This document shows, in pieces, positions 1 to 43,740 of a stretch of DNA of 64,000 bases. A program made the translations under genes and the position numbers. The notes under the pieces were generated by a model. That model worked only from the letters and a program-made list of their open reading frames with translations. It was not told the DNA's origin and searched no databases. Source of the stretch: Gymnorhina tibicen (taxonomy: Eukaryota; Chordata; Aves; Passeriformes; Artamidae); assembly GCA_013399875.1 (NCBI GenBank), contig VXAZ01009351.1, forward strand, positions 65,829-129,828. The letters are read 5' to 3'. Within the stretch, counting starts at the first letter, position 1, and each line of letters starts with the position of its first letter.

Positions 1-29776
<29,776 letters not shown>

Positions 29777-29976
29777 AGCCCCGTGTTGTCATTTTATGCA
29801 CTTTGATATCGACAGCAAAAAAGTTCCTTTTAATTTCTAATCACAAGGGATTGTCATGAGTTGATCTCATGTATTTCAGTTTGTGCTGAAGTATTACAGA
29901 AAGTTTTTAACAGAAAGCAAGTCTCTAGATAACTTTCTCTTAGTGTAAGACTTCTTAAATATCTCTAAATACTCTG

Positions 29977-29982
29977 AATAAA
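29977..29982 (+). terminator. Proximal polyadenylation signal AATAAA
   Basis: A canonical AATAAA about 200 bp past the HEATR5A stop. Use of this site would give a short 3' UTR. Downstream sequence is T-rich (tgtatttttttattg), as expected for a cleavage region. Confidence 0.5.
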
Positions 29983-30742
29983 TCAGAGGTCATCAAATCT
30001 GTATTTTTTTATTGTTTTGGACTAAAATATCAGACATGCACATGCCTCTATTAAAAAGAATATAGTGAACTTTACCATAGATATATTTAGGAGCATCCCA
30101 CACTTAGCCATTAAGTAAAGTTAACTTTTTTTTTTTAAATCAATATTTGTCAAAAATAAGTTATTGTAATTGGTTTTTGGATTTAACAGGGACATAATTT
30201 ACTTACAGTTTGTAATCTATGCTAATTACTAATTTAACACACTACATCATTCATTAAACAGATTAAATATCCTTGTAAGCCTTATAACAGTTTAATGTTG
30301 ATCTCAGAAAATTCAACTCAGTAAAGGTAATATGGATAGCTTTAATCCTAATGACATCTTGAGCTGGCCAAGATGTAACAAATGCTGTGAAATACAGCTC
30401 TACAATGCCTCACTGGGGACTCTGTGGTTCTTTCCAGAGTGGGACTGTCATGCATATGTAAGGATTGACAGGCTTGGTGCCTTGCTGCTTGACACAGTCT
30501 CACTTTTCAGGATGTGTACTATGATAAGTTTGTATTAGGGGAGCCAGGCAATTGGAGCTTACGTATCCTGTCCAGGGTAGGACAGCAATTTTAATGTACT
30601 GTGCCTCAATTCAGACTTCTGCTCTATCTGGATGGATGTTCCCTGATCTCTGAATGATCGCTGATATATACATGTAACTTAATTTCTGTATCTCTGCAAT
30701 GAGAGATGGATGCATTTGAAGTCACCTTGTCTTGTGTCTATA

Positions 30743-30748
30743 AATAAA
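30743..30748 (+). terminator. Middle polyadenylation signal AATAAA
   Basis: A canonical AATAAA about 970 bp past the stop. The GU-rich context downstream is weak, so its use is less certain. Confidence 0.4.
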
Positions 30749-31120
30749 GTGCAACAAACTCATAATAAGAAGTATGTAATTAACATTTTTATCAAGGAGC
30801 ATATTTTAATATAGAAAAATAACTATCAAAACTGCAATGGCTATAAAGTATTTTCTAAGTACAATGCATTGACTTCTTTCTTAATACCAGTATTACCTAA
30901 ACCAAACACTGTCAAACTGAGGATACTATTCCTTCTTGAATCTAATTGCTTTAAAAGGAAGAAGAAAAAAATATTTGCAGAACTGAGAAACACACTGTGA
31001 CTCAGGAAGAGTGTGATGTACTGTATTTTATTAGAAGTTTTGTATATAAATATAATTGTAAATTGTACAGAATTAACAATTTGACCAAAGTTCTAACAAT
31101 TCTTTTTTCTAATTTACATA

Positions 31121-31126
31121 AATAAA
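31121..31126 (+). terminator. Distal polyadenylation signal AATAAA
   Basis: A canonical AATAAA at the end of the AT-rich UTR-like block, followed by attttcttcac and TTTGTCTTAG. It is the most likely main 3' end of HEATR5A, by position and composition. Confidence 0.55.
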
Positions 31127-34100
31127 GCTAATTTTCTTCACTTAATATTTGTCTTAGTTATTTTATCCAGTAGCAGAGGAACTCTTAAGGACTTGTGTAT
31201 CAGAAAAAATATTGTTGTGTGCTGCCTCAAGGAAACTAATAATAAATGTTTGGGTTGGATGCATTGAGGTCTGTGACTTGACACTGCAGGTCTTCCTCTG
31301 TTCTGAGTAGCACAATGAGTAAATAAGTAGGACCAGGGAGATTTTTCTATGTGTAAATCCCTGTGTTGTGCCAAATGCTGAAATGTGTGAACTCTGGGAA
31401 GATGGTTGAGATGCTTTCCGTCTTTCCCTGAAGAACCAGAAGTCCTGTGTTCCACCTCTTCATTGAAGTCAAATCTGTAGTTTCTGGCTGTATTAAAAGC
31501 GACTTACCTTAGATTTGGCAGTTACTCATCTTTATCTCATTAGTATTTTTTATCTTGTTGCTTTACCTTTCCAAGTTTACTGGCAGGGGTTTTTGTTTTG
31601 TTTCCCAAGACTGCTTCTGGAAAATCATAGATTCTTATAAAACTTTAAACTTTTAAGTGAAACACAAGTCATGTTTGCTATCAAAATGGCCAAATATATT
31701 GCAGAGGAACTTAGTTGCTACAAAATGTATTTGTGGCTACTTTTTTCATTTTCTGTCACATGTAGCAATGTATCAACATTTTTTTAATGTTCGTAAGACA
31801 ATCTGTTGAAATCCTACTTTGCTCAAAAACTTTTAAGAAGCATATTCAAATTGCAAGAGCACCGAGAAAAGCTGTTAAAAGCCAAAAATTTAAATTCAGT
31901 GCAGCTTAGTCCTAGATTTCTCAGGTCTCGTTGCAGTAGCTCACAACTGAGCCATTGAGAAGTGCCATAATTATGTGATTTGATGTTTCTTGATCAGGTC
32001 TTGTGGCCACATGTGGAAAAGTACCATTTTCGACATATCTGTGTACTGCAGAAACAAAAACGAATCCAGTAAAGAGAACTGCTGCTAATTCTTAATGTCT
32101 GTTGTAAATTAGGATAAATGTGTGAGTTTTATTTATCCATATAATTAATTTATCCACATAATAAAAATATCTGTGCCCTGAGTTCTACTTTCTTATGTAC
32201 ACATAAAACAATGAGTTGGATTATATGAATAAGTCTACTCATCTAAGATTTTATAAATGAATCTTACAGAAGTAATCTTGTTTCAGTTATAAAAAGATAT
32301 TGGCCTTTAGATATCAGGTAGTTCTGATGCAGTCTTACAAGGAACTTGCATAATTCTCTTTTTTCCTGAAGAAATAATTAAGAGCACAGAGCGGCTTTGG
32401 TTTTAATTCCACTCTTCTTTTTCAGGCATTGCTGGACATGCAAGCTCTCATGTGTAGCCAAGCAAAAAGAGCCGAACATATGCTTAGCCATAAACCAAAG
32501 CCCCACTTTTGGCACTCCTGCTTCCTGTGTCCCTTGCCTGCTTTCTGATTGGTTTTTGTGCCATTTCTCTGCAAGCACCAGTAAATTTTTTTTCTAGTAA
32601 ATTGTCTTTGCAATGAAGCATGTGGCCTGCATGCTTGTTTACTTTACATGTTTCCACTGTTTGTACAAGAAGTTTGATGGGTTTGTGTGACAAAAGATCC
32701 TGTCTGTGTCTAACCTCAAGTGCATGTATACACATCTGAGTACATCATGGAATGTACTAGATAAGTACTACACAAAAATTACTTGCAGACAACTTTCTGT
32801 TGACTGCAACAAACCACAATTAGTCAAAACTGTGCAAAAGCATCACATAGCTGGAATGTGGTGGGTTCTAATTGGATTCTAACTGAATTCTGATTCTAAG
32901 TCTGTAGCACTGCAGCTGAAATAGCAGCTTTTCTGTTACTATTGCTTAGCCTAGAATAAGTCTGAGACTGACCTGGGTGTGTTCCAAGGTGCAGGAGTCA
33001 CCTTCAGGCTGAGAGAGGTATCAGTGCAGTGACGCACATGTCACCATAAAATAGGATTATCGAATGCATAGGAAGCATAGCAGATTTTTTTCTATTAATG
33101 AATATCAGTTACTAATTGGAACTTCCAAAGGGATTTTTCCCCTCAAGACTGCCACAGCAGCATCAAAGTGAGTTGTTGCAATTGCAGGAGTGGTAGAGGG
33201 ATTTAGGATAGTTTGCTGGTTTATCAGAAGTAACAGTAATACTGCTTAATAGGAAATCCGGTGGAAAATTCTACAGCATTTCGATATAGTTTTAATTTGA
33301 ATAAAGTTGGATGTATCTGTGACAGTAACAACATATGAGGGGTCACTGTGACCATCTCCTCTAAAGCTTCATCCCTAATCTCAACACTAGGTATACATGT
33401 TTAGTTTTCAGGTTCCTGAAATGTAACTCTCTTATCAGTAGACAGTAAGTCAGAAACTGTTTCCAAGAAAAACGTTTTTTCTTGACCAGTGGTCTACTAA
33501 TAAACCACTTGTGCTTCCTGACAGTGAAAAATCTAACCAATGATTCTTCAAACTAGGTAAGAAAGCAAGGGGGAAAAACCTTAGACAATTATCACTTTGT
33601 TTAGGAGGAACATACAGCAAGGTGGATCATTTGTCTACTTCTCTGCACTGTGGTGTCAAAAACCACTGGAAGAGTCACTCCTCTGTGTCTTGAAAGTAGC
33701 ATTTCTTGGCCAGCCCTGATGCTGTGAGTGTTCCCAGATACTGCTTTTTGCACATGAGAACCTCTAATCCTGAAAACTGGCTAATAAACTGTACTTCTCT
33801 GCAGCCAAGTGTTATAAGAAGTGCTCAGATTCGTCCATAGCAGTTGAGCGGGAGCAACCCCGGAGCTGTTGCTGTAGATGACATTTCACAGAGGACTCCC
33901 ATTCAATTAGCTGAAGTATGTAGCAAGCAGTTCAAGCAACTGTTTAATGACAGTGGGCTATAGATTCAAAGACATGAAAATTAAAAAGCATATTTGGCCA
34001 CACATGACATGCTCTACCTGCCTTTAACGTATTTAAAGTAATGAATACTGAAAGTTGATTATGCAAAATGAAATAAGCCAGCTGCACTTGATACTTTGTG

Positions 34101-36012
34101 TTATCTGCACGAGGAAACCCTAGAGATGTTGGTGCTATGCCACCAACCTATCCAAAATGCGTGGTTCTTACTTTGATTTTGATGTACAGTTGTGGATTTT
34201 TGAAACTTTTTTTTCCTAAAATATTCTCTGGATTCTCTGGAGAATAAATGGTTTATTCCATATAACAATGAAAGGGGAAGTTACATCTAAATATAGCAAA
34301 AGTAGGGCTGAAGATATTGTCTGAGAAACAGGTCAGTGCAAAAGCAGGCCTTGAAAACCTCCTGCAGTAACCTGTGGTACATTAACCCAAATTCACTCAC
34401 TCTGCAGCCAAATACCTGTTTTGCTCTATGGTCCCATGCCACTTCCATACTCCCACTTATCTGAAGTGCAAAATCTGATTCTAGAGGGAAGAATGGGGCA
34501 TCAAATCCCCTTCCTCTGTGCTTGGATTCCAGCTGCTTAATGGTGGCACATGCAGGAGGAAACAAGCTGTGAGGATGAGGAGCAGCCAGAGCAGAGGCTG
34601 CTGTCTGTGTGCATATTAGTGCCTGTGCCAGTTTGCCTGGTTATTGCACAGAAAGACTCGTTATGTATCTAAAGAGGTTGCAGATGAAGAAAATCTGTGT
34701 CTAAAAGTTGCTGATAAGAAGTTAAATTTAGTAATGCCGAAGATTGATAAAGTCCAATTCTAAGATACAGCCTTATAATTTGCAATTGTGTAGCCTGAAA
34801 AAATGGTTTTTTTTTGACCAGTGTTAATATTCATGTATTAAAATTGGTGTGAACTATCTCACCGCCAATATAGAATTAACGAGAGTCCCTGTTGCTACTA
34901 GTGGGAATTGTTTTCTTATTATAACCTTCTCTGGGGATGATTTTGTTTATGGTATTTTTGTAAGCATTTTTTTTCTTCCCAGTGCATTACTTCTCTGTGT
35001 CCTTTTCTACTGAAAAAGAAGAAGGTTTTGTATGAGACACATTTTCTGTGGAAGTATGAAGTACAAGCCTCAGTGATTCTGGAAACAATTTTGATTTATA
35101 TCTAAAAATAGAAATATTATGCAATTTAAAAATGCAACCTATCATTATGAAGGCAAATGCTCTTAACCTCATCTTCCCTCATGTAAAATTCATGTCAAAC
35201 ACCAAGAAAAAATTGTCACAGATGTATGCATGTTTTATGGGAAACACAAGAATAACTGGTTCGAGCTGCTGCCACCAAATTAACCTGAAATTCAGCTAGG
35301 GGAATAAAATAATTTGCTTATAGGAAAAAATCAGGTATTTCTTCAAGTGCATTTATTAAATAATCAAGGATGGGATGAAGAGGGGAAATAGAAGAGACAA
35401 TACAAGTGAATGTATTTTCCCCTCCAATCTGAGGCACAAGGCAAGCTGGTATTTAGCTTCCAGGGAGTCAAGCCACACAGTAATGTGGCTGGGGGAGGGT
35501 GGGAGGGTAGATGGGCTTATTTTTAGTCCATTCCTCCCAGTTCCCTTTTGAGAACAACAAATCTGGGTATAATTTACTTCTGTAGAATGAGAATTCTTAA
35601 GCTGGTTGGAAAGAGAGTCTGAAGAGCTAGTGGTCTTGAGTTGGAGCCATAAGCAGTTGGAGCCTAGTTCTAGGCACCCTCTAAACCATACTGTAAATGT
35701 AGATATGTGCAGACCCCTGGGGCTTAAAAGACTTGCGGTCTTCTATCCTGATTTTCCCTCATAACTTCTGAGATGTGTCCCCCTCTAGGTACAGGGAAGA
35801 CAGATAGTCAAGGGGCATGGTATGAACCACCAAAGTAGTTTTCTCTGTGTGAAGCCTGCTGCACCTGGGGAAGCTATGAGTGAATAAGTTATTTTCTGAG
35901 CAGGCAGTTTCCTACCTTTCCAGTAGGTTTCCGTAACCACCTGCTCCTCACACAGGCGCCTGTTCTGGGATGCCACTGATCCATGCAGCTACCACTGCTC
36001 AGAACACTAAGT

Positions 36013-36050
36013 TGTGTCTGTGTGTGTATGTGTGTGTGTGTGTGTGTGTT
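36013..36050. repeat. (TG)n microsatellite
   Basis: An interrupted TG dinucleotide run (tgtgtctgtgtgtgtatgtg, then pure TG). It is a simple repeat likely to vary between individuals. Confidence 0.95.
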
Positions 36051-37597
36051 GCTCAGTAGCTGACCCTGGCCTGGGTCTGTGCTGAGACTGTTCTAGTCAA
36101 GTACTACCAGACCTTGTGGATAAATTCAAATGATACATAGAAGCGAGCTGCTGTTCACATTGGTCTGGGCCATAATGCAAGCGTGTCTCTCCTTGAGATC
36201 CTTCAGAGCAGCAGTTGCTGAAACTGTCAACACACATGGATTTGTCCACACAATGTCCTGCTCATTCTCTGCACTTGCAACAACATTCAGAACCATGAAC
36301 TGCAATGATTTAGGATAAGCGGCAGTCATTCTGAAAGACTTCCGGAGATTTTCCCGGTCAAGACAGAAGAGAAATGACTGTTGGATGTACTGGCTATAGA
36401 GCAGAAAGACTACAGAAGCAGCTACTGCCTGTGGGACCTGGCTGTTCCAGGCTGTGGTACGTCTTGGCTGGATCAACTTTACATTTGGTGGTCAGGATTT
36501 GAAACTATGTTCTTCACTGGCTTGATCTGGACTTTACCTAAAGGAATGGCTTTCAGTGTCATAATTTTCTCATTCAGGAGGTAATGAATATATTAACTGT
36601 CAGGGGTTCTCTCCTGACCCTCTTGGTTTGTGAAGTTGTACCTAGACTACACAGAATTCCCCCAAAACAACTGAATCTTTTTTTATGTTTTGTTTTTTTT
36701 TTTGTATCTATGTATTTCTAGTAAGTGCAAGTACTTAGGCAGACATGCAAGTATCCAAAATCCAGTTCCTCTTCTTGCTAAAATCCCAGAACTATGTGCA
36801 ACTTGCTGTTACAGATCTTTTCTGGTTGTCTTCCTTATGTTCAGGTAGCCAACACCCAGCCATGACTTGCTGAGTGACTTCTGCTGGGTACAAGTGCTAG
36901 AGGGCAACATGCTCCAGACAGCGAACCAAGAGAGATGGCTGTGGAGATGGGGCAGGCCAGAGAAAAAAGCAGCAGGAAAGGAGCAAATACAAAGGCTGCT
37001 GAGGTAGCAACAACTTCCTAGGAAGATTTTTCAAATCAAACAAATGCTGAAGGATTAGGACTGGACAGAAAGGAAGGAACAGGGAAGCAGAACAAGAGAC
37101 ACACGCCTGGGTTGTAAAAGAAGGAAGAGAAAATAATAATTAAATCAGTCACCTTGTTGATTCATTGCTTCAAAACAGCCTGTGTGAAATATCATAACTT
37201 AATAGTTGACTGGAATCCTAAGAAATATTTTACAAATTAAACTGCTCTGATTTGTAAAGTTCACACAATTTTCTGTTACATGAGATTTGCTTGTTCTATT
37301 TTGTACTGCCTATTATTTAGGAAAAGAAGAGCCTGCCAAACATCCATGTAAATCAAAGCGCAACACTTTGTAGTAGCAGCACAGGATGAGACAAGTTAAC
37401 AACATTACTATAAAAAGTAACACAGTTACTTGCATACAATGCTGGGAATCTCTACCTGTTAACAAAATACGCAAAGCTGCCACAATGGGATCACATTCTG
37501 TACAGTCTCTAAATAAACCATGAAAACAGTCACTGGAACTTCATCTGAAACTTTCCATCTTTCTGATGGAAACTTCATCAGAAAGCACTATTTGTTG

Positions 37598-37619
37598 CAC
37601 ACACACACACACACACACA
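37598..37619. repeat. (CA)n microsatellite
   Basis: A pure CA dinucleotide run of about eleven units. Just upstream is a short hairpin (ctttctgatg ... catcagaaag, about 37558-37585). Confidence 0.95.
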
Positions 37620-40600
37620 AAAGGAAGGTGTTAAATATTATGCAAAGTAGGAAGACAAGTTAGCAATGATGTAACTCATCGACTGCAAGAGCAGCCACAC
37701 AGCCTGGTTTCCATTGCCTTTGCAGTACTGGTTGCAACACCTGTGTGTACACACTTTGGATGTTTTCATCAACAGATTTTGAAATTACTTTTAAGGAGTG
37801 AATTGAATGGCAAAATTTTCACGACTCTTCTTAGATTAGGATTTTGGCCCAAATGGATGGGTAGTCTTTGGAAATGAAGACCATTCCTTGGTGGGTGTTC
37901 AGAGGCCAGAGGAAACGCGGAGTTGGGAAGCATCACTGTTCAGTGGCAGATGAGTTTTCCTAGGACAGGTAGATGGGACCAGAGTGTGCTTACTGGTTCC
38001 TGGTTACTGTGATCCCAGGGAACTGCCAACTGCCTGTAATTGCTGGCAACAGCTCAGTCCCTCCAGGGCAGGGAAGAGAGGATAAATACCTTCAGCCTTT
38101 AATTATAGCTTGTTCTTACTCCCCAGTTAAGAAGAAATGGAAGCTGCTGATAACACAGTCTGCACAAAGTACACCGAGGATGGGAACTGATTTTTAAAAA
38201 CACAAATAAATGTGCTTTTGGGGAGAGAGAGGTACTGGAAACAAATCATGGAGGTGCCAGAGAAAATATTCTGTGAAGAGTGAATATTGCTGTGCCCTTG
38301 TTTGTGCCTCCCCATCGCAACCCCACAGGAGAGGGCCTAGTTACTTGCAAAGTGCCAGCTTTATCAACCTTGGTAGACATGCATTGAGGCCGCATGGACT
38401 GCTGTCATGCAAATAAGATTCTTGCTGCACAGGTTATCTGGTTAAGAAGTCCTAATAGTAGCTGGTAGCAAATGCTGCCTAGAAATCAGAGCTTCTGAAT
38501 TTCTTCACAGCTACACCAAGGCCAGTGAATTGACATTGATAACTGAGTTGTTCCACTGCAAAATAATGTTTGTGAAGTGGTCAAGGTTTTAAACTTTTCC
38601 CATTTCTAAATGCAAGATAATCCTGTGTCTTAGCTGAACTGTGTTGGCTCCTATTCTACTAACTAGATCGCTAAAACTGGTGAGTAAATTTAATAAATTT
38701 ACTGGTGAGTTAATTCTCAGTAATTAACATTGTACCAAGGTGAACATTGTACCGAATGTAAGACAGAATCCGGAAAACAAAATAATCCCTGGAAACCTCC
38801 AAAAGTTTGATAATAATTTGGTATTATTTGTAAACTTGATAAAATTGACTATTTATCACTACATGGTAAAATGTTTGTATAAGGTAAGTGCGTAGGGAAG
38901 CTTTTTTCCCTGGTTTGTTTCTGGTCTAAAATCACATGACTCCATTTCTTCAAAGCAGTTTAAACTCAAAGACCAGATGGGATACATGCATGAAAGGGTG
39001 GTAATGAGATTAACTTCATCTTTTTATATTTTAGTATCTGATCAGTCACTAATTTTTTTGTTTTCAAGCTGGAGTTTGTGGAACTGTTTAAGTATTGAAA
39101 CATACAAAAATGTGGTAGCCATTATTTTTTTCCTGTAGGTCCACCATTTACTGCTTTCTTCAGACATCTTCTGGTGTGATCTGAACTTTGATGTAAGGCT
39201 GAGCTTAAAGTTATCCTACAAAGACCATTCTGTGGCTCTGAAAGCTGAAAGCAACACTTAAGCAGCACTTAAGCACAATTTAAATAAATCCTAACATTTT
39301 GGTAGCCAAACCTTGATTTTAAATACTGGGATTTCCTGGAATTTCAAGTTATTTTACATGTAAAGCTGTAGTGAAAATGGGAGAAAGGGAGGAAAAAAGA
39401 TTGGACAGACTGCCAAGGAAAATTTTGAATTTACTGCAAATTGGATTTGGACATAGCATAATTTCTGGGGAGAAAAGAAGTAGTAAAGGGGCTATTTTCA
39501 GAAACATTGTATCATTGGTATTGAACTGGTTTAGAGGTTTTTTGATAAGTGTTTGCACTGGCCTATCAGACAGACACAGCCTTGCTACCCCCATCACCAG
39601 GCCTGAATGAAGGCACTGTGTGGACCCCCCCAAGGTGTTCCTGCTGGGACAGGAGGGAAAGCAGGAGCTTGTGGGTTGGGTGGCAGAGGACAAACGTACT
39701 TAGGAGTGCCTGCAAGGTGCAGGGGGTACTGTGGCACTCCCAGCTCCCTCCTGTCAGTTCTGCTTGATCTTAATAAAAGAAGTTTATGTGTAGGATGTGT
39801 CTGCCATCTCAAGGAGGAGGTGGGAGAGGCCTGTTTGAAGGATGGAAAACCCAATGAACCATTTTTTCCATGTAAGGTATAATTTTGGTAAACTATTTCA
39901 GGCATTCTGGAGACCAAAATGTGTTTCCTTAAAAATCCTTTAAACTTCTGTGAAAACTGCTCCAAACAGAGAGTTGATGTTAGTGGTATGGGAAAGGGGA
40001 CAGAGAATGGGAAGCTCTTTCAAAGGAATTGCTACAGTCCCAGAAATGCTCTACATCTGACATGAAAGGCCCTGAAGAACAAAATATTTTATCAGTCAGG
40101 ATTGGTCTTAAATCGACTGTGTCAAATAGCTCTACTGATAGAGGCTGCCTGAAAGGAAATACAGCAGCATCACTGTGAAGTGATACTGAAAGTATTGTTT
40201 CTATTTACATAATTTATACTAATAAAGCAGATAACATTTCTCTATCAAAATGACTGTCCAGCGCTCCCTATAAATTAGCTTGAAAGAGGCAATCTCAATG
40301 GTGCTTCGCACTGAAATACAAGCAAAAAGTCTATCAGGTCTTTGTACTCTTTTGATCTGCAACTTGCTGCTTCTTAAATGAACAGAAGAGAACTGCCGCT
40401 AGATCTGGGTCTGGGTTTCACCTTAAAATGTCAAGCCAGCTAATAATCTTGTACAAAACTTTAAATTTCTGTAGACTCAGTTTAGCTAAACTCCTATAAT
40501 CAGTGCTAGTATTTGAGTCCAATTGCATGCTGGCCCAAACTGGTGAGGCCTTACTGACATCTGTAGAATGGCATTTCTTTACAAAGATAATTTGGCCCTC

Positions 40601-43369
40601 TGATCTAAAGGCTGGCACTGTATGAAAAAAATGGGTAGAGTACATTCTTGCTTTGATGCAGACTGACACACAATACTTAATCATTTTAATAAGTTACCTC
40701 TGTCCACTGACGTACACAGAAATTTTACAAACAAAGCCCCAAAGAGCAAATGTTTTACAGTACAAAAATATAACCTTATAACACAGAATTGATAGGAAAA
40801 CCACATGCAGTATGCTTGGATAAGAAAATAATGCTTGTGTCTTACCGTATATAACTAAGAGTCAATGCAAACAGAGCACTGATATTAAAACACTTAGCTG
40901 TAGCAGCTTGGGCTAGGATTGGACTGGAACTACTTTACAGCTGACTTCAATTTTTAAGGTATTGGTACCAAGGGCACAGGAACTGAAATATAAAATCCTG
41001 TGCACTAGTGGAAGTAATCTGGAACCTGTTCATGGGTATTCAATTTTACCAGCATAAGTCAATGGGTGCAAAATGGGTAAAACATAGAGTGCAAAAAGAA
41101 AAATTGATATGAATCATTTATCCTGTGATAGTCACTCACTCATCAGGTGGATCTCTGAACTCCCAGGGAGTTAAAAACACAGGTGATCAAACTCTTAAAA
41201 AGTAGGTCAATAACCATGCCTTAAAAAGTAAGCAACTTGTAGTTTTCCTTATGTTTGTGTTAGATAGTTAACTGAAAGCTCTTAGGCAAATGATTTGATA
41301 ATCATACAAATTTTCTTCCATGGCCACTTACTCTCCTACAAAAATGCAGCTCTGCCACAAAGCTATCTTCTATCAGATCAAAAAGATCTCCTTGGCCTGG
41401 GTCACAGTTTGAAATGTAATGAGCTGAGATAGTGTTTGGAGCCTTCATGACTATATATCCACATCTTTTCTCCTGCCAGAAGTGCTATTTGATCCAGTAC
41501 AGCCTAGTATAAGGACATTTGAGACATATGAGTTTCTCATTCACAACCTGCTTCTTCTTAGGTCTTTTCTAAACAGGAATGTGTCGATTTGTTTTTAATG
41601 TTCTTGTTGTGTTTCTCATCCTTTTCCTCACATTCGACATAACAGAATGAATTTCAGGGCTTTGATCTTTAGGAGTTATTTCTGCTCTTTTAAAAAATAT
41701 TTGTGTTAAGGAAGTTAAAAAAAAAAGGTAGATCAACAAAAGGAAAACAAAAGCTAAGAAAATAGAAGGAATCCCCACAGCATCATTTACTGCATCCTCT
41801 AGAAATGGGAGAAGAATGAAAATCAACCCTGTTGATATTAAAAGTCCTTCATCTCTTTTTGCAGACTCAGTTCCCCATTTTCAGACAGTTCTATTTAATA
41901 CAGTTTGTAGCCTGGGAGTAAGTTCAAAGGTTACAGTAGAGGGCAAATCCCATCACATGCACAATGTGATCTTAATTTATTAATAAAAATTAATGAAGAG
42001 AAATGTTGTTACTCAATTTATTGCCTGTAATATACTCCTTAAGGAATGTGCATTCTTTCCTTACAGGGGTATAGACTTTAGAATCTGCAGAAGCTGGTTT
42101 CACATCACTAGAACAATTCTAAGCAAAGTCATTTCACACTTCTGACAAGGATTTTAGTTGTTTGAATGGCACCTTTCATACAAACCTAACAATCCAAGCT
42201 TAATTGAGATTGCAGAGTGTTAACTTTCTCATCAAACAAACCATCAGTGAAGTACACTACTTTCCCATTTTCCCTGAATGTCACCAGTGGGGCAAGGAAG
42301 TTTTCCTGTTTACAGTAGTAAATGATAAAATTTTCTTCTTGTTGGTCTCGTGCCCTAGGACAGTGCTATTATTGAATTTTGCCATGCTCTACCACACTAT
42401 TCTGATTATTTTTCCTGGTTTTGAATGAAGGACGTAGCTCTTTTCAGTTAGCAACTAATCCAGAAATTCAGGTTTTAGAATCTTGAGATTGTTTCTTCTT
42501 TTTGCATGTCAAGATATTCAGTTGGGGTGAATAGGGCATAATTTCGTGACAAGAATTTTAAAAGGCATTAGTAAACTTCTTAAGTATGTAAAAATCACAG
42601 TCTTTCCAATAAAACTCCAAGGTGGATTTCTAAAATCCCAGAATATAGAAGAATCATCTTGTGATAAAGACTCTTCTTATTCTAAGTCTTCTCATCAGCA
42701 AAGATCGTTCAAATTAATTCATAGTACTTCATTGAAGTTTTGGGAGACACATCAGATGCTTGGTAGGATTACATGTGTTTTACTCCTGTAACAACAGAGT
42801 AGAACTATGAGGAACAAATACCAAACCTTAATTAACCTTCTGATTCAGAAAGTTATAATGTAGTCTGTGCCATTAAAACAGTAAGTAGTCCTGTGATCTG
42901 AGTCACTGATCTTTCCTTGCACTTGGCTTGGGTCGGGATTTATTGCTGTTGCCTATGGTACTAGTGGACAGGGTAGAGCTAACAGCCTGAAATAGATAAC
43001 TCTTGCCTAAGTTCTGTCTCGCTTTCCCCTTGGCAACTGGAGGTAGAAGGGACGTGAGTAAGGACAGCTTAATTTCTATTTTAGGTCCAAAGTAGTGATA
43101 TAGCTGAAGCTAAACTGAGGTAAAAAGTAGTTAACTGATACAAAGTTTACTCACTTCTCACTTTTCAGCCTGGAACGGCAAAAAATTTAATTTAAAATAA
43201 AAAGCATTCCACAAACAAAAAACCCCACATAAGTGAGCTTACGTATAAAAAAGCACTGTAACGCATATGATTTTGATCAACAATTTCAGAAAGAAGAAAA
43301 GATCGTTTCGGAGTATTTGCAGTTTTCTGAAAAACATGCTCCTCTGTAGTCAGCTCTGAGGATAAGAAG

Positions 43370-43740
43370 CTTCCAGGAAGCTGAGCCTCTCCTGAGGAGG
43401 AGCCCTACGAGCTGGGCAATGACTCAGCCCCGTACCTCAGTAAACACCAGCCACCAGCATGTCACTCGCATATTTATCACGCCAACGTCAGTCGTGCGCT
43501 CACCACATGGGCGCGTAATTGCAAGAGTTGGCCTCCGCAAGAGGAAACCTCTCACCCAGCGCCTGCTGCAGGGTTGCGTCAGACCCACGTCGTAAACACA
43601 GCTCGCTGTGCAGCAGCACGGGGTTGTTTGCTGATTGCCAGGGCTGCAAAGACTGGCACGTACTTTTGGAAAGCCAAGACGCTGCCACTATGTTTGTGCT
43701 CCCCAGGCTTGTGCAACAGTGGAGTGGCTAAGAAGAGGCT
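43370..43740. promoter_or_regulatory. Isolated CpG-rich element, possible enhancer or promoter
   Basis: About 18 CpGs fall within roughly 260 bp (43455-43690) while the flanks have very few. Motifs seen by eye are ATGACTCAGC at 43419-43428 (matches the RTGACNNNGC NF-E2/antioxidant-type core), an ACGTCA half site near 43485 and TTGCGTCA at 43574-43581 (C/EBP-ATF-like). No coding content convinces: the open frames on both strands are mirror shadows. It lies about 4 kb upstream of the HECTD1 island. A regulatory role is inferred. Confidence 0.4.

Larger units (their letters stand above)
29777..31145 (+). other. HEATR5A 3' UTR (3' end estimated)
   Basis: AT-rich untranslated sequence follows the stop. 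I place the end just after the last AATAAA (31121-31126), before sequence of different character. A Pumilio-type UGUANAUA motif is at 31041-31048 (TGTATATA). Where transcripts end is an estimate. Confidence 0.65.
31146..43365. other. Intergenic region, no gene recognised
   Basis: 12 kb between HEATR5A and HECTD1. All open frames are under 125 codons, lack family resemblance and often overlap on both strands. Microsatellites lie at 36013-36050 and 37598-37619. A GC-richer patch at 39549-39880 contains an AATAAA (39772-39777) and could be a decayed retroelement, but I cannot place it in a family. Confidence 0.6.

Noticed and set aside
36130..36584. Overlapping open frames on both strands as an intergenic gene
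   Set aside because: They are short, mutually antisense, without domains, and not supported by splice or promoter signals.
39594..39965. A 123-codon minus-strand frame and overlapping plus-strand frames
   Set aside because: Both strands are open at once, there are no recognisable domains, and no splice or promoter context was seen.
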